64,000 bases of DNA, taken from positions 496,001 through 560,000 of the forward strand of contig CAYPAV010000001.1 of assembly GCA_964408805.1 (NCBI GenBank). Reading direction: 5' to 3'. Of the stretch, positions 44,568 to 52,852 are shown piece after piece. Made by a program: the position numbers and the translations under genes. The first letter of the stretch is position 1, and each line of letters starts with the position of its first letter. The notes beneath the pieces were generated by a model that had not been told where the DNA came from, searched no databases, and saw nothing but the letters and a program-made list of their open reading frames with translations. Source of the stretch: CAYPAV01 sp964408805 (lineage in GTDB: Bacteria; Pseudomonadota; Alphaproteobacteria; UBA8366).

Positions 44568-45851
44568 ATGACATCCAAACCCGAATTCACGAATCTCCTG
44601 ATCCGATGGGTCGAAGACCGCCTACCGGTCTTTTCCTATATGCAGCACGAGTATCGGGATTTCCCGATGCCGAAGAACCTGAATTACTGGTGGAACTTCG
44701 GCGCCCTGGCGAGCGTGGTCCTCGTTGTCATGGTGGTCACCGGGATTATCCTGGCGATGCATTACACGCCGCATGTGGACTATGCATTCGACAGCGTCGA
44801 GCGGATCATGCGCGACGTTAATTATGGCTGGCTGATCCGCTACATTCACATGAACGGCGGCTCGCTCTTCTTCGTCGTCGTTTATATCCACATCTTCCGG
44901 GGCCTCTATTACGGTTCTTACAAGGCACCGCGCGAACTTCTCTGGATGCTCGGCGTGGTAATCTTGCTTCTCATGATGGCCACGGCCTTCATGGGCTATG
45001 TGCTTCCCTGGGGTCAAATGAGCTTCTGGGGCGCCACCGTGATCACCAACCTGTTCTCGGCCATTCCGATCATCGGCGATCCGATCGTGACCTGGTTCTG
45101 GGGCGGTTTCGCGGTCGACAACCCGACCCTGAACCGATTCTTCTCGCTGCACTATCTGACGCCGTTCGTGCTCTTCGGGGTCGTCGGCGCGCATGTCGTG
45201 GCGTTGCATGTCGTGGGCTCCAGCAATCCCGACGGCATCGAGGCCAAGCCGGGCGAGGACACGGTGCCCTTCACGCCTTATTTCACGGCGAAGGATTCGG
45301 TCGGCCTCGCGATCTTCGCGCTGGTCTTCGCGTATTTCGTCTTCTACATGCCGAACTACATGGCCCATCCCGACAATTACATTCAGGCCGATCCGCTGAA
45401 CACGCCGGCGCATATTGTGCCGGAATGGTACTTCCTGCCTTATTACGCGATCTTGCGCGCGGTGCCGGACATTCTCTTCATCGAGGCCAAACTGGCCGGC
45501 GTTATCGCCATGTTCGGATCGATCGGGGTGCTTTTCATCATACCCTGGCTCGACACCTCGCCGGTGCGGAGCTGCAAGTACCGGCCGATTTACAAGTGGT
45601 TCGTCGGCCTGCTGCTGATCGACACGGTCGTGCTCGGTTTCTGCGGGGCGAACCCGCCGGAAGGCTGGTGGCTCTTGGCTGGCCGGCTCGGGACCGCCTA
45701 TTACTTCTTCCACTTCATCATCCTGCTGCCGGTTCTCGGCAAGTTGGAGACACCGGATCCCTTGCCGACCAGTATCAGCAAGCCGGTGACGGGTGGCGGC
45801 GGCGGAGCCGCGGCGGGCGGCGCCAGTGCCGCCAAGATGGAGAAGAAATGA
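44568..45851 (+). CDS. petB: Cytochrome b subunit of the bc1 complex
   Basis: A 427-residue cytochrome b with eight transmembrane segments expected. The haem-ligating histidine pairs lie in the IRYIHMNGG and VVYIHIFRG region and in the AHVVALHVVG region. The quinol-site motif PEWY is present (VPEWYFLPYYAILR). A Gly/Ala-rich and lysine tail follows. It starts 11 bases after petA and overlaps petC by 4 bases, as is usual in alphaproteobacteria. Confidence 0.97.
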   Translation: MTSKPEFTNLLIRWVEDRLPVFSYMQHEYRDFPMPKNLNYWWNFGALASVVLVVMVVTGIILAMHYTPHVDYAFDSVERIMRDVNYGWLIRYIHMNGGSLFFVVVYIHIFRGLYYGSYKAPRELLWMLGVVILLLMMATAFMGYVLPWGQMSFWGATVITNLFSAIPIIGDPIVTWFWGGFAVDNPTLNRFFSLHYLTPFVLFGVVGAHVVALHVVGSSNPDGIEAKPGEDTVPFTPYFTAKDSVGLAIFALVFAYFVFYMPNYMAHPDNYIQADPLNTPAHIVPEWYFLPYYAILRAVPDILFIEAKLAGVIAMFGSIGVLFIIPWLDTSPVRSCKYRPIYKWFVGLLLIDTVVLGFCGANPPEGWWLLAGRLGTAYYFFHFIILLPVLGKLETPDPLPTSISKPVTGGGGGAAAGGASAAKMEKK

Positions 45852-46642
45852 TGGGCAGGAAATCGATTCTCGGCGCCCTCTCGGGGGCGATCATGCTGGC
45901 GACCTCGGGCGTTGCCCTTGCGGCCGGCGGTGTCGAAATTCCCCAGCAAACCTGGTCCTGGGACGGTCTCCTCGGGAAATACGACCGGGCCTCGGCGCAG
46001 CGCGGCCTGCAGGTCTACAAGGAGGTTTGCGCCGGCTGTCACGGATTGCGGCTGGTGGCCTATCGCAACTTGATGGATCTCGGCTACACCGCCGATCAGG
46101 TAAAGGCTTTCGCGGCCGAGTTCGAGGTCGAGGACGGTCCCAACAGCGAGGGCGAGATGTTCACCCGCAAGGCCCGGCCGTCGGACCGGTTCGTCAGCCC
46201 CTTCCCGAACGACGAGGCGGCCCGTGCATCGAACAACGGCGCCTTTCCCCCGGATCTGTCGTTGATCGTCGATGCCCGCGGCAAGGGCATGGATTACTAT
46301 CAGGGTTATGGCGGCGCGGATTACCTCTACGCGATCCTGGTCGGGTATACGGAAGCCCCTGCCGGTTTCAAACTCGGCGACGGCATGTCGTACAACAAGT
46401 ATTTCGGCGGGCATCAGATCGCGATGCCGCCGCCCTTGGCGGAGGACAGCGTCGAATATGGCGACGGCACAAAGGCCACCGTCGAACAGATGTCGCGCGA
46501 CGTCACCACCTTTCTCGCTTGGGCCTCCGAGCCCAATCTCGAGGCCCGCAAGGGAATGGGGCTGAAGGTGATGCTGTTCCTCATCGTGCTTGTCGGCATG
46601 ACCATCGTCGTCAAGAAGCGGATCTGGTCAAACGTCCACTAG
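45848..46642 (+). CDS. petC: Cytochrome c1 subunit of the bc1 complex
   Basis: A 264-residue cytochrome c1. It has a signal peptide (residues 1 to about 25, ending VALAA), haem c attachment at C61-C64-H65 (CAGCH), a probable axial Met in HQIAMPPPL, and a C-terminal membrane anchor (VMLFLIVLVGMTIVV) followed by lysines. Two adjacent ATGs (45848 and 45851) are possible; the first overlaps the petB stop by 4 bases and is preferred. The frame continues upstream only within petB. Confidence 0.96.
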   Translation: MMGRKSILGALSGAIMLATSGVALAAGGVEIPQQTWSWDGLLGKYDRASAQRGLQVYKEVCAGCHGLRLVAYRNLMDLGYTADQVKAFAAEFEVEDGPNSEGEMFTRKARPSDRFVSPFPNDEAARASNNGAFPPDLSLIVDARGKGMDYYQGYGGADYLYAILVGYTEAPAGFKLGDGMSYNKYFGGHQIAMPPPLAEDSVEYGDGTKATVEQMSRDVTTFLAWASEPNLEARKGMGLKVMLFLIVLVGMTIVVKKRIWSNVH

Positions 46643-46665
46643 GGGCCGACCGATGAATCTGATGG

Positions 46666-46701
46666 CGGGCCGCGGCGAATGCGTCGCGGCCCGTTGTCTT
46701 T
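46666..46701 (+). terminator. Intrinsic terminator after petABC
   Basis: Perfect arms CGGGCCGCG (46666-46674) and CGCGGCCCG (46685-46693), extended inward by further pairs, are followed by TTGTCTTT. It lies 23 bases after the petC stop and before the mtaP start, so it would separate the two units at least partly. Confidence 0.75.
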
Positions 46702-46722
46702 GAGGGTGGAGGTGCCGACCCC

Positions 46723-47604
46723 ATGAGCGAACCCGGAACACCCCCCGTGATCGGGGTTATTGGCGGCAGCGGCCTTTACGATATTCCGGGGCTGGAGAAC
46801 GTCGCCTGGCGCGAAATCGAAAGCCCTTTCGGGACGCCTTCGGACGCATTGATGTTCGCCGAGATCGGCGGCCAGAAAATCGTCTTCCTGCCGCGCCACG
46901 GGCGGGGGCATCGAGTTCCGCCGACGGAACTGGATTTCCGCGCCAATATCGACGCCATGAAGCGCGCCGGCGTCACCGAAATCATCTCCCTTTCCGCGGT
47001 CGGATCGCTGAAGGAGGATTTGGCGCCGGGCACCTTCGTTCTGGTCGATCAATTCATTGACCGGACCTTCGCGCGGCAAAAGAGCTTCTTCGGCACCGGG
47101 CTGGTGGCGCATGTCTCGATGGCGGATCCGGTGTGTCCGCGTCTCGGCAATGCCCTGGCGGCGGCGGCGGGCGAGGCCGGCATGGCGATGGTGCGGGGCG
47201 GAACCTATCTCGTCATGGAGGGTCCGCAATTCTCCAGCCGGGCCGAATCCGAACTCTATCGAAGCTGGGGCTGCGATGTCATCGGCATGACTAATATGCC
47301 GGAGGCCAAGCTCGCGCGCGAGGCGGAGATCTGCTACGCCACCGTCGCCATGGTCACCGACTACGACTGCTGGCATCTCGACCATGACGACGTCACCGTC
47401 GAGATGATCGTCAAGGTCCTGCTGGAAAATGCCGAGAACGGACGGGACCTGGTCCGGCGCGCGGTCCCGGCCCTGGCGGGACGAAGCCGGGCCTGCGAGG
47501 CCGGTTGTCACACCGCGCTCGATGCCGCGATCATCACCGGACCGGCTGTCCGAGACCCCGATTTGGCCGCGAAGCTGGACGCGGTCGCCGGCCGCGTTCT
47601 CTAG
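46723..47604 (+). CDS. mtaP: S-methyl-5'-thioadenosine phosphorylase
   Basis: A 293-residue purine nucleoside phosphorylase family 2 protein. It begins IGVIGGSGLYDIPGLE, has the phosphate-binding RHGRGHRVPPTELDFRANI segment, LVDQFIDRTFARQKSFF, and the substrate region GPQFSSRAESELYRSWGCDVIGMTNMPEAKLAREAE. It would split methylthioadenosine, a polyamine by-product, into adenine and methylthioribose 1-phosphate. The NMPEA context favours MTA over other nucleosides. It follows the petABC terminator and its stop abuts the convergent MFS gene with no spacer. Confidence 0.93.
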   Translation: MSEPGTPPVIGVIGGSGLYDIPGLENVAWREIESPFGTPSDALMFAEIGGQKIVFLPRHGRGHRVPPTELDFRANIDAMKRAGVTEIISLSAVGSLKEDLAPGTFVLVDQFIDRTFARQKSFFGTGLVAHVSMADPVCPRLGNALAAAAGEAGMAMVRGGTYLVMEGPQFSSRAESELYRSWGCDVIGMTNMPEAKLAREAEICYATVAMVTDYDCWHLDHDDVTVEMIVKVLLENAENGRDLVRRAVPALAGRSRACEAGCHTALDAAIITGPAVRDPDLAAKLDAVAGRVL

Positions 47605-48906
47605 TTAGACAAGTGCCGCCCGCCGCCGGGCGCGAAGGGGCTGGTCGGTTGGCGCCGGCGCGGCGAAATCCGCCGCTTCCTCGGGCTCGGTGCGTGGATC
47701 GAGCCGGGCCGCGACCGGCGAGGTGCGCGGGACCGCTTGAAAGGGTGCCGCGGTCTCATGGTTGCGCGGTCGGGCACGGAGAATGCGTAGACACGCGAAG
47801 AGACCGTACATTCCACCCACCAAGGCAATCAGTATGAACAACCCGCCGGGCCCCGCCTCGATCATGGCGAGGGCGCCCAGAATCGGACCCATGATGGCGC
47901 CGACGCTGTAGGCGATCAGCAAACCGCCCGCCGCCGCCACGAGATCGCCGGGTGCGACGAAGTCGTTGGCATGCGAAATACTGAGCGGATAGATCAGGTA
48001 GATGGCGCCACCGAAGGCCACCCCCAGAAGCAGGATCTCGGTTTCCTCGCGCCCCATCATGGAATGCATCGCCGCCCCCGTGCCGGCGATCGCGAGTGCG
48101 ACGGCCAACAGCACCAGCCGGCGGTCGAAGCGGTCGGAAAGCCGGCCGATCGGCCATTGCAGCAGCAACCCGCCGAGCAGAATCGCCGCCATGAAATTGG
48201 CGGTGCCGCGGAGATCCATGCCGATCTCGTGGGTAAAACTCGGGACCAGGCCGTAAACCGCGCCGAGTATGATGCCGGCCGCGAAACTTCCCGCCACGCC
48301 GAGCGGCGAAATTTGGATCAAGGTGCCGAGCTTGAAGGCGGTCGGCTCCGGCGGCGGCGGGGCCGGATACCGGGTCAAGGCGACCGGAACCAAGGCCAGC
48401 GAGAGCAGGATCGAGGCCAGCGCGAAAAGGCCAAACCCGTCCGGCGCCTCGACCAGGATCAGGAATTGGCCCAGCCCCAGCGCGCAATAGACGACGGTCA
48501 TGTAAACCGACAGTACCTGGCCGCGCTTGTTGTTGGGCGCTCGGTCGTTGAGCCAGCTTTCCATGCACATGAAGAGACTAGCCAGGCAAAGCCCCTCGAT
48601 GAAACGGAGGGCGCCCCAAAAAATCTCATGGGTGAGGAAGGCATGCGCCAGGGTGGCGGCGCTCAAACTCGAGGCAAAGGTCGCGAAGGCGCGGATATGC
48701 CCCGCCCGATGCATGACGCGGTGCGCCGTGAGCGCGCCTACCAAGAGGCCGGCGAAATAGGCCGCCATGACAAGGCCGATCGCCAGTGGCGAGGAGCCGC
48801 CCATCGACAGGCGTACGCCGATCAGCGTGCCGAGAAGACCGTTCCCGGCCAAGAGAAGCCCGGCGCCGACGAGAACCGCCGAGACGGAGGAGAGAATGTC
48901 GCGCAT
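47605..48906 (-). CDS. MFS transporter, YcaD-like
   Basis: A 433-residue, 12-helix major facilitator protein. The features are RDILSSVSAVLVGAGLLLAGNGLLGTLIGVRL at the start, CMESWLNDRAPNNKRGQ in the loop after helix 4 (a YcaD/YfkF hallmark), and QWPIGRLSDRFDRR between the halves. After the last helix a polar tail of about 60 residues rich in Ala, Arg and Pro follows. ATG 48906 is preferred over GTG 48915. The substrate is unknown. It converges with mtaP without a gap. Confidence 0.88.
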   Translation of the reverse strand: MRDILSSVSAVLVGAGLLLAGNGLLGTLIGVRLSMGGSSPLAIGLVMAAYFAGLLVGALTAHRVMHRAGHIRAFATFASSLSAATLAHAFLTHEIFWGALRFIEGLCLASLFMCMESWLNDRAPNNKRGQVLSVYMTVVYCALGLGQFLILVEAPDGFGLFALASILLSLALVPVALTRYPAPPPPEPTAFKLGTLIQISPLGVAGSFAAGIILGAVYGLVPSFTHEIGMDLRGTANFMAAILLGGLLLQWPIGRLSDRFDRRLVLLAVALAIAGTGAAMHSMMGREETEILLLGVAFGGAIYLIYPLSISHANDFVAPGDLVAAAGGLLIAYSVGAIMGPILGALAMIEAGPGGLFILIALVGGMYGLFACLRILRARPRNHETAAPFQAVPRTSPVAARLDPRTEPEEAADFAAPAPTDQPLRARRRAALV

Positions 48907-49053
48907 GGCGATCACCCGTCACTTAATTTCCGATTGAATTTTCGAACGAAGATACCGATCCGCCAGATTGCGGATTACCGACCATTTAGGCCATTTCGAG
49001 GCTGTGTTGTTGCGTCATTTTCGCCGGGCAGGATTGCGAGGAACGCATAACGG

Positions 49054-49091
49054 AAAACGCCGCCTCCCGGATGGCGCGGGGGCGGCGTTTT
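49054..49091 (-). terminator. Intrinsic terminator after the rhodanese gene
   Basis: Perfect 11-bp arms AAAACGCCGCC (49054-49064) and GGCGGCGTTTT (49081-49091) with a 16-base spacer, itself G/C-rich. On the minus strand, reading away from the rhodanese stop at 49120, the hairpin ends in TTTT. It can also act on plus-strand transcription. Confidence 0.78.
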
Positions 49092-49119
49092 AGGGTGCTT
49101 GCGCTACTCTGTCCGAGCG

Positions 49120-49518
49120 CTATTTCTTCTCCTTCGGCTCCACCGGGCCTTCGGCCTCTTCCCAGGCCTTGAACCCGCCGCCGATATGGGCGACCGGTTC
49201 GACGCCCATCTCCTGCATCACCTTCGTCGCCAGCGCCGAGCGCCAGCCGGCGGCACAGAAGAAAACCAGCTTCTTGCCGGAGGAAAAGACCTCCCGGTGA
49301 TAGGGGCTCTCCGGGTCGACCCAGAACTCCAACATGCCACGGGGTGCATGGACCGCCCCCGGGATGGTGCCGGTGTTCCAGAGTTCGCGGATATCGCGGA
49401 GGTCGACGATGACGGTGTCGTCGTCATCGACCAGCGCCAGGGCATCCGCGACCTCGATGGTTTCAACCTCGGCCTCGGCCTCCGCGACGAGCTGTTTGAA
49501 GCCCTTTTTCAGCGCCAT
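49120..49518 (-). CDS. Rhodanese-like sulfurtransferase domain protein
   Basis: A 132-residue single-domain rhodanese. The substrate loop has the active cysteine C88 (FFCAAGWRS), and the preceding VIVDLRDIRELWNTGTIPGAVH is the rhodanese signature. It would carry persulfide sulfur or regulate redox. ATG 49518 starts the family domain; the frame extends upstream only inside the neighbour. It begins 4 bases after the dienelactone hydrolase stop, so the two are an operon. Confidence 0.92.
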   Translation of the reverse strand: MALKKGFKQLVAEAEAEVETIEVADALALVDDDDTVIVDLRDIRELWNTGTIPGAVHAPRGMLEFWVDPESPYHREVFSSGKKLVFFCAAGWRSALATKVMQEMGVEPVAHIGGGFKAWEEAEGPVEPKEKK

Positions 49519-49522
49519 CCAA

Positions 49523-50185
49523 CTATCCCACGTGTTCGGCGAAGAACGCCATCGTCCGTTCGCGCGCCAGCTTGCTGCTTTCCTCGTCGTATTGGGCGCG
49601 ATGGTCGCAGTTGAAGCCGTGATCTGCATGATAGATGTTGATGTCGGCGCTGGGATTGGCGGCGCGAATCTGGTCCACGTCTTCCATCGGAATGCCCGCG
49701 TCCATGTCGCCGAAATGCATCAGCAGGGGGCAGTTCGCGCTCTCATCCTTGTAGGGCACCATCTGACCGCCGTAATAGACGACCGAGCAGTCAACGCCCT
49801 GGATCCGGGTGGCGCAAAGGTAGGAGAGGGTGCCGCCCCAGCAATAACCGACCGTGCCGACCTTGCCCGGCAGCGCTTTTACCGCCGCCGCCATGTCCTT
49901 GACGGCGTTGTCGTCCCCGACCGTCGCGCGATGTTCGAGACCAACAGCGACATCTTCCGGCGTATAGCCGAGATCGGCACCCGGCTTGGCCCGATCGTAG
50001 ACCGCGGGCGCGATCGCCACATAGCCGTCCGCCGCGAAACCGTCGGCCACTTCCTTGATATGCTGATTGACCCCGAAGATTTCCTGGATGACCAGGATGC
50101 CACCCTTCGGCGCGCCGGCGGGGCTGGCTTTGTAGGCATCGAACTCGTGGCCGTCCTCGGCCGTCAAACGGATCATCTCACCCAT
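49523..50185 (-). CDS. Dienelactone hydrolase family protein
   Basis: A 220-residue alpha/beta hydrolase. The family's catalytic set is visible: E36 in IQEIFGVN, nucleophile C115 in GYCWGG, Asp in HFGDMDAGIP and His in YHADHGF. Known relatives (ClcD) hydrolyse dienelactone during chloroaromatic breakdown, but many act on other esters or carboxymethylene lactones, so the true substrate is open. ATG 50185 follows GGGAG; 31 codons of upstream frame have no family match. It is co-directional with the rhodanese gene. Confidence 0.88.
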   Translation of the reverse strand: MGEMIRLTAEDGHEFDAYKASPAGAPKGGILVIQEIFGVNQHIKEVADGFAADGYVAIAPAVYDRAKPGADLGYTPEDVAVGLEHRATVGDDNAVKDMAAAVKALPGKVGTVGYCWGGTLSYLCATRIQGVDCSVVYYGGQMVPYKDESANCPLLMHFGDMDAGIPMEDVDQIRAANPSADINIYHADHGFNCDHRAQYDEESSKLARERTMAFFAEHVG

Positions 50186-50396
50186 GATCTTGATACTCCC
50201 TGATTCTTGCTGGATTGAATGGTCAATTGTCGACCCGATCATGAGCCCGACTCTATGGGGCCGGCATGGTGAGGGCAATAGGTTAGCGAACCGTCGGATC
50301 GGACCGGCGTATCCCGTTCCTATTTGAGAATCTTGGACAAATTTCGCGCATTTTTTGCTATCTTAGGCGACGGCCATGAGACGGATGGGGGATATG

Positions 50397-51101
50397 ATGT
50401 CCAGATCTCTGGGCAATCGGGCGATCGTTTTGGTGCTGTCGTGCCTGCTTGCGAGCGCTTGTACGGCTTCCGTTCTCAAGACGACTCGTGCCTTCAAGAA
50501 ACCCGCGGGCGACGTCCGCTTGGTTCTGATGACGCCGGATATCGAATTGTCCGAAGTGACCGCTGGCGGCCTTTTTGAGCCGCGGGCGGATTGGACTGAA
50601 ACAGGGCGGATCAATGTCATCGCTGCGATCAGCGAGATCGTCGGCAAAAAGGACGTGACGATCATTCCCTACCCGATAGGGGAAAAGGGCACCCCGCGCC
50701 GGAAGGACATTCAACTGGTCAAGCTGCATACGGCGGTCGGCGGATCGATCCTGCTCCATAAATACCTCCAACTCCCGCTGCCGACGAAACAGGATAAATT
50801 TGACTGGACGCTAGGCGCCGACGCTGTTCGTTTGCGCCGTGAATTGGGGGCGGATTACGCGCTTTTTGTTTACTTCCGCGATCGCTTCACCAGCGGCGGC
50901 CGGGCGGCGGTCATCTTTGTCGGCCTCTTGTTCGGCGTCGGAATTCCGGGCGGACACCAGGTCGGGTATGCCTCCCTTGTCGATCTGCGAACGGGCGATG
51001 TCGTTTGGTTCAATCTTCACCGATCCGGGGAAGGCGACCTGCGGAAGAAGAAGTCCGCTGCGGAGTCGACGCGGAGTTTGCTGAAGGAAATTCCCCTTTG
51101 A
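50397..51101 (+). CDS. Predicted lipoprotein of unknown family (lipoprotein/M48 operon, gene 1)
   Basis: A 234-residue protein with a lipoprotein-type signal (SRSLGNRAIVLVLSCLLASAC, Cys at 22). The mature part has VRLVLMTPDIELSEVTAGG, a helix-rich middle and LGADYALFVYFRDRF, then a hydrophobic segment (AAVIFVGLLFGVGIPGG) and a final VDLRTGDVVWFNLH. The family is not recognised. The start is taken as the ATG at 50397 because GGGGG lies at suitable spacing; two other in-frame ATGs are just upstream. Its stop overlaps the M48 protease start by one base (TGATG). Confidence 0.72.
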   Translation: MSRSLGNRAIVLVLSCLLASACTASVLKTTRAFKKPAGDVRLVLMTPDIELSEVTAGGLFEPRADWTETGRINVIAAISEIVGKKDVTIIPYPIGEKGTPRRKDIQLVKLHTAVGGSILLHKYLQLPLPTKQDKFDWTLGADAVRLRRELGADYALFVYFRDRFTSGGRAAVIFVGLLFGVGIPGGHQVGYASLVDLRTGDVVWFNLHRSGEGDLRKKKSAAESTRSLLKEIPL

Positions 51102-52273
51102 TGCGACGAAGCGTGATCGTGCCGTTACTCGTGTCGGTGTTCTGCACCGCCTGTGTAACGACCGAGCTCGCCGATATGAAACCGGGCCAGCGACCTGATC
51201 TCCAGAGCGACGAAGCCGGGCTTTGGCTGATGATGGACAGGGCCGAGAGCAATCTGCGCACCTCTGGCCGTGTGGTCGAGGACAAGGAGCTGAACGCCTA
51301 TGTGCGCGGAATCGTTTGTCGGATTGTCGGCGAATTTTGCAAGGACATCCGTATTTATGTTGTCCGGGCGCCCAGATTCAACGCATCGATGGCGCCAAAC
51401 GGTACCATGCATATCTGGACGGGAATGCTCCTTCGATCTCAAAACGAAGCGCAATTTGCCTTTGTCGTGGGTCACGAATTCGGCCATTACCTGAAGCGGC
51501 ACTCGTTGCGGCGATGGCAGGCCGTGCGCGACACCAGTGGGTTTCTTATTTTCTTCCAGTTCGCCGCCGCCGCCGCCGGCTACGCTGCCGTCGGCGATCT
51601 CGTGCAATTGGCGGCGCTGGGCGGTCTGTTGGCCTTTAGCCGGGATCAGGAGCGTGAAGCCGACACGGTCGGCTTGAAAATAATGTCGGAAGCCGGTTAC
51701 GACCCGCGCGAAGCCGCTAAGATTTGGCTCGAATTAATGAAGGAGAAAGCGGCGGGCGACACCGAGAGCCACCCGTCGATCTTCTTCTCGACCCATCCGT
51801 CATCGGAGGAACGGTCCGAAACCCTTGCCCGACGCGCAAAGGAAATGCCGGCGGCCACGGTCGGAACGAAACTGGGGCGCGAGCGATTCAAGGCGATGAC
51901 GCTGGCCTATCGCAAACACTGGTTGCGGGACGAAATTCGCCGCAAGGAATTTTCGCGGTTCGAGGTCGTGTTGGCGGGGCTCCGGCGAGCCGGCGACCGA
52001 CTGGGTGAGATCGATTTCTTTCAAGGCGAGACCCATCGCCTGAGAAACGACGAAGGCGATCCCGAAAAGGCCATGATCGCCTACAAGAAAGCGCTCAGAG
52101 ACGACGGATCGCCGGTTGAAACCCATCGATCCTTGGGCTTGGTCCAGTGGTCGCTGGGATTGAAAGCCGATGCCAGAAGCTCCTTCTCGCGATACCTCCT
52201 GATCAAGCCGGATGCGGACGATCGGCGGATGATCGAGTCTTATATCGAACAATTGGCGGTGACGAGACATTGA
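51101..52273 (+). CDS. M48-family metalloprotease with C-terminal repeat region, probably envelope-anchored
   Basis: A 390-residue M48 zinc metallopeptidase. The zinc-binding HEFGH motif is at H125-H129, and the third ligand is the Glu in EREADTVGLKIM. A hydrophobic leader with two cysteines (SVFCTACVTT) suggests a lipoprotein or secreted form, though the lipobox is not canonical. After the protease domain the last 130 residues contain TPR-like helices (NDEGDPEKAMIAYKKALRDDGSPVETHRSLGLVQWSLG). It resembles BepA/LoiP-like proteases that maintain the outer membrane. It is coupled to lipoprotein genes on both sides (TGATG, TTGA). Confidence 0.87.
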   Translation: MRRSVIVPLLVSVFCTACVTTELADMKPGQRPDLQSDEAGLWLMMDRAESNLRTSGRVVEDKELNAYVRGIVCRIVGEFCKDIRIYVVRAPRFNASMAPNGTMHIWTGMLLRSQNEAQFAFVVGHEFGHYLKRHSLRRWQAVRDTSGFLIFFQFAAAAAGYAAVGDLVQLAALGGLLAFSRDQEREADTVGLKIMSEAGYDPREAAKIWLELMKEKAAGDTESHPSIFFSTHPSSEERSETLARRAKEMPAATVGTKLGRERFKAMTLAYRKHWLRDEIRRKEFSRFEVVLAGLRRAGDRLGEIDFFQGETHRLRNDEGDPEKAMIAYKKALRDDGSPVETHRSLGLVQWSLGLKADARSSFSRYLLIKPDADDRRMIESYIEQLAVTRH

Positions 52274-52833
52274 AGAAATTTTCCATAGCACTTGCCCTGG
52301 CATTGGTGCTCGCTGCGTGTGCGCCATTCGCGATGATCGAGGCCAAACGTCAGACGATCGGCGATTCCTACTCGGTCCTTCCGACCGGTGCGTGGAACAA
52401 GGCGGGTTTCGACAAGTTCGAGACATGGACGGTGGACGGGCTGGCGCTTCAGCTGTTGCGCTTCTACGCCGGCATCAAGGATGGCGACGCAATATTCGTA
52501 TTGCGCGGCAGGAAGGACGACCAGCAACCCAAGTTTCGTGTCAGGATGACGCCGAGCGATATCATGGAACTCGTCGCCGACGGCCTTTCGGGTTTGAAGA
52601 TAACGGATATCAAGACAACCCATCTACGGCCCCATAAATTCGGTGGCCTGCCCGGATTCCGATTCGACATCAGCTATTTCAATACTGGGGGATTGGCCTA
52701 TCGCGGAGTGGTCGTCGGCGCGGTGAAGGACAAGGAATTGAACATGATTCTCTTCCGCGGAACGAAACTTCACTACTTCGACTCCAAGATCGATGAAGTC
52801 GAGCAGATTATCCAATCGGTCCGCATGAGCTGA
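52270..52833 (+). CDS. Predicted lipoprotein (lipoprotein/M48 operon, gene 3)
   Basis: A 187-residue lipoprotein with a textbook signal, KKFSIALALALVLAACAPF (lipobox LAAC). The mature part has EAKRQTIGDSYSVLPTGAWNKAGF and DGDAIFVLRGRKDD; no family is recognised. The best start is TTG 52270, which overlaps the M48 stop by 4 bases (TTGA); the in-frame ATG much further upstream lies inside the protease gene and would bury the signal peptide. Same envelope, same operon as the protease and the first lipoprotein. Confidence 0.78.
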   Translation: MKKFSIALALALVLAACAPFAMIEAKRQTIGDSYSVLPTGAWNKAGFDKFETWTVDGLALQLLRFYAGIKDGDAIFVLRGRKDDQQPKFRVRMTPSDIMELVADGLSGLKITDIKTTHLRPHKFGGLPGFRFDISYFNTGGLAYRGVVVGAVKDKELNMILFRGTKLHYFDSKIDEVEQIIQSVRMS

Positions 52834-52852
52834 CCGCCGTTCCTAATCCCGA

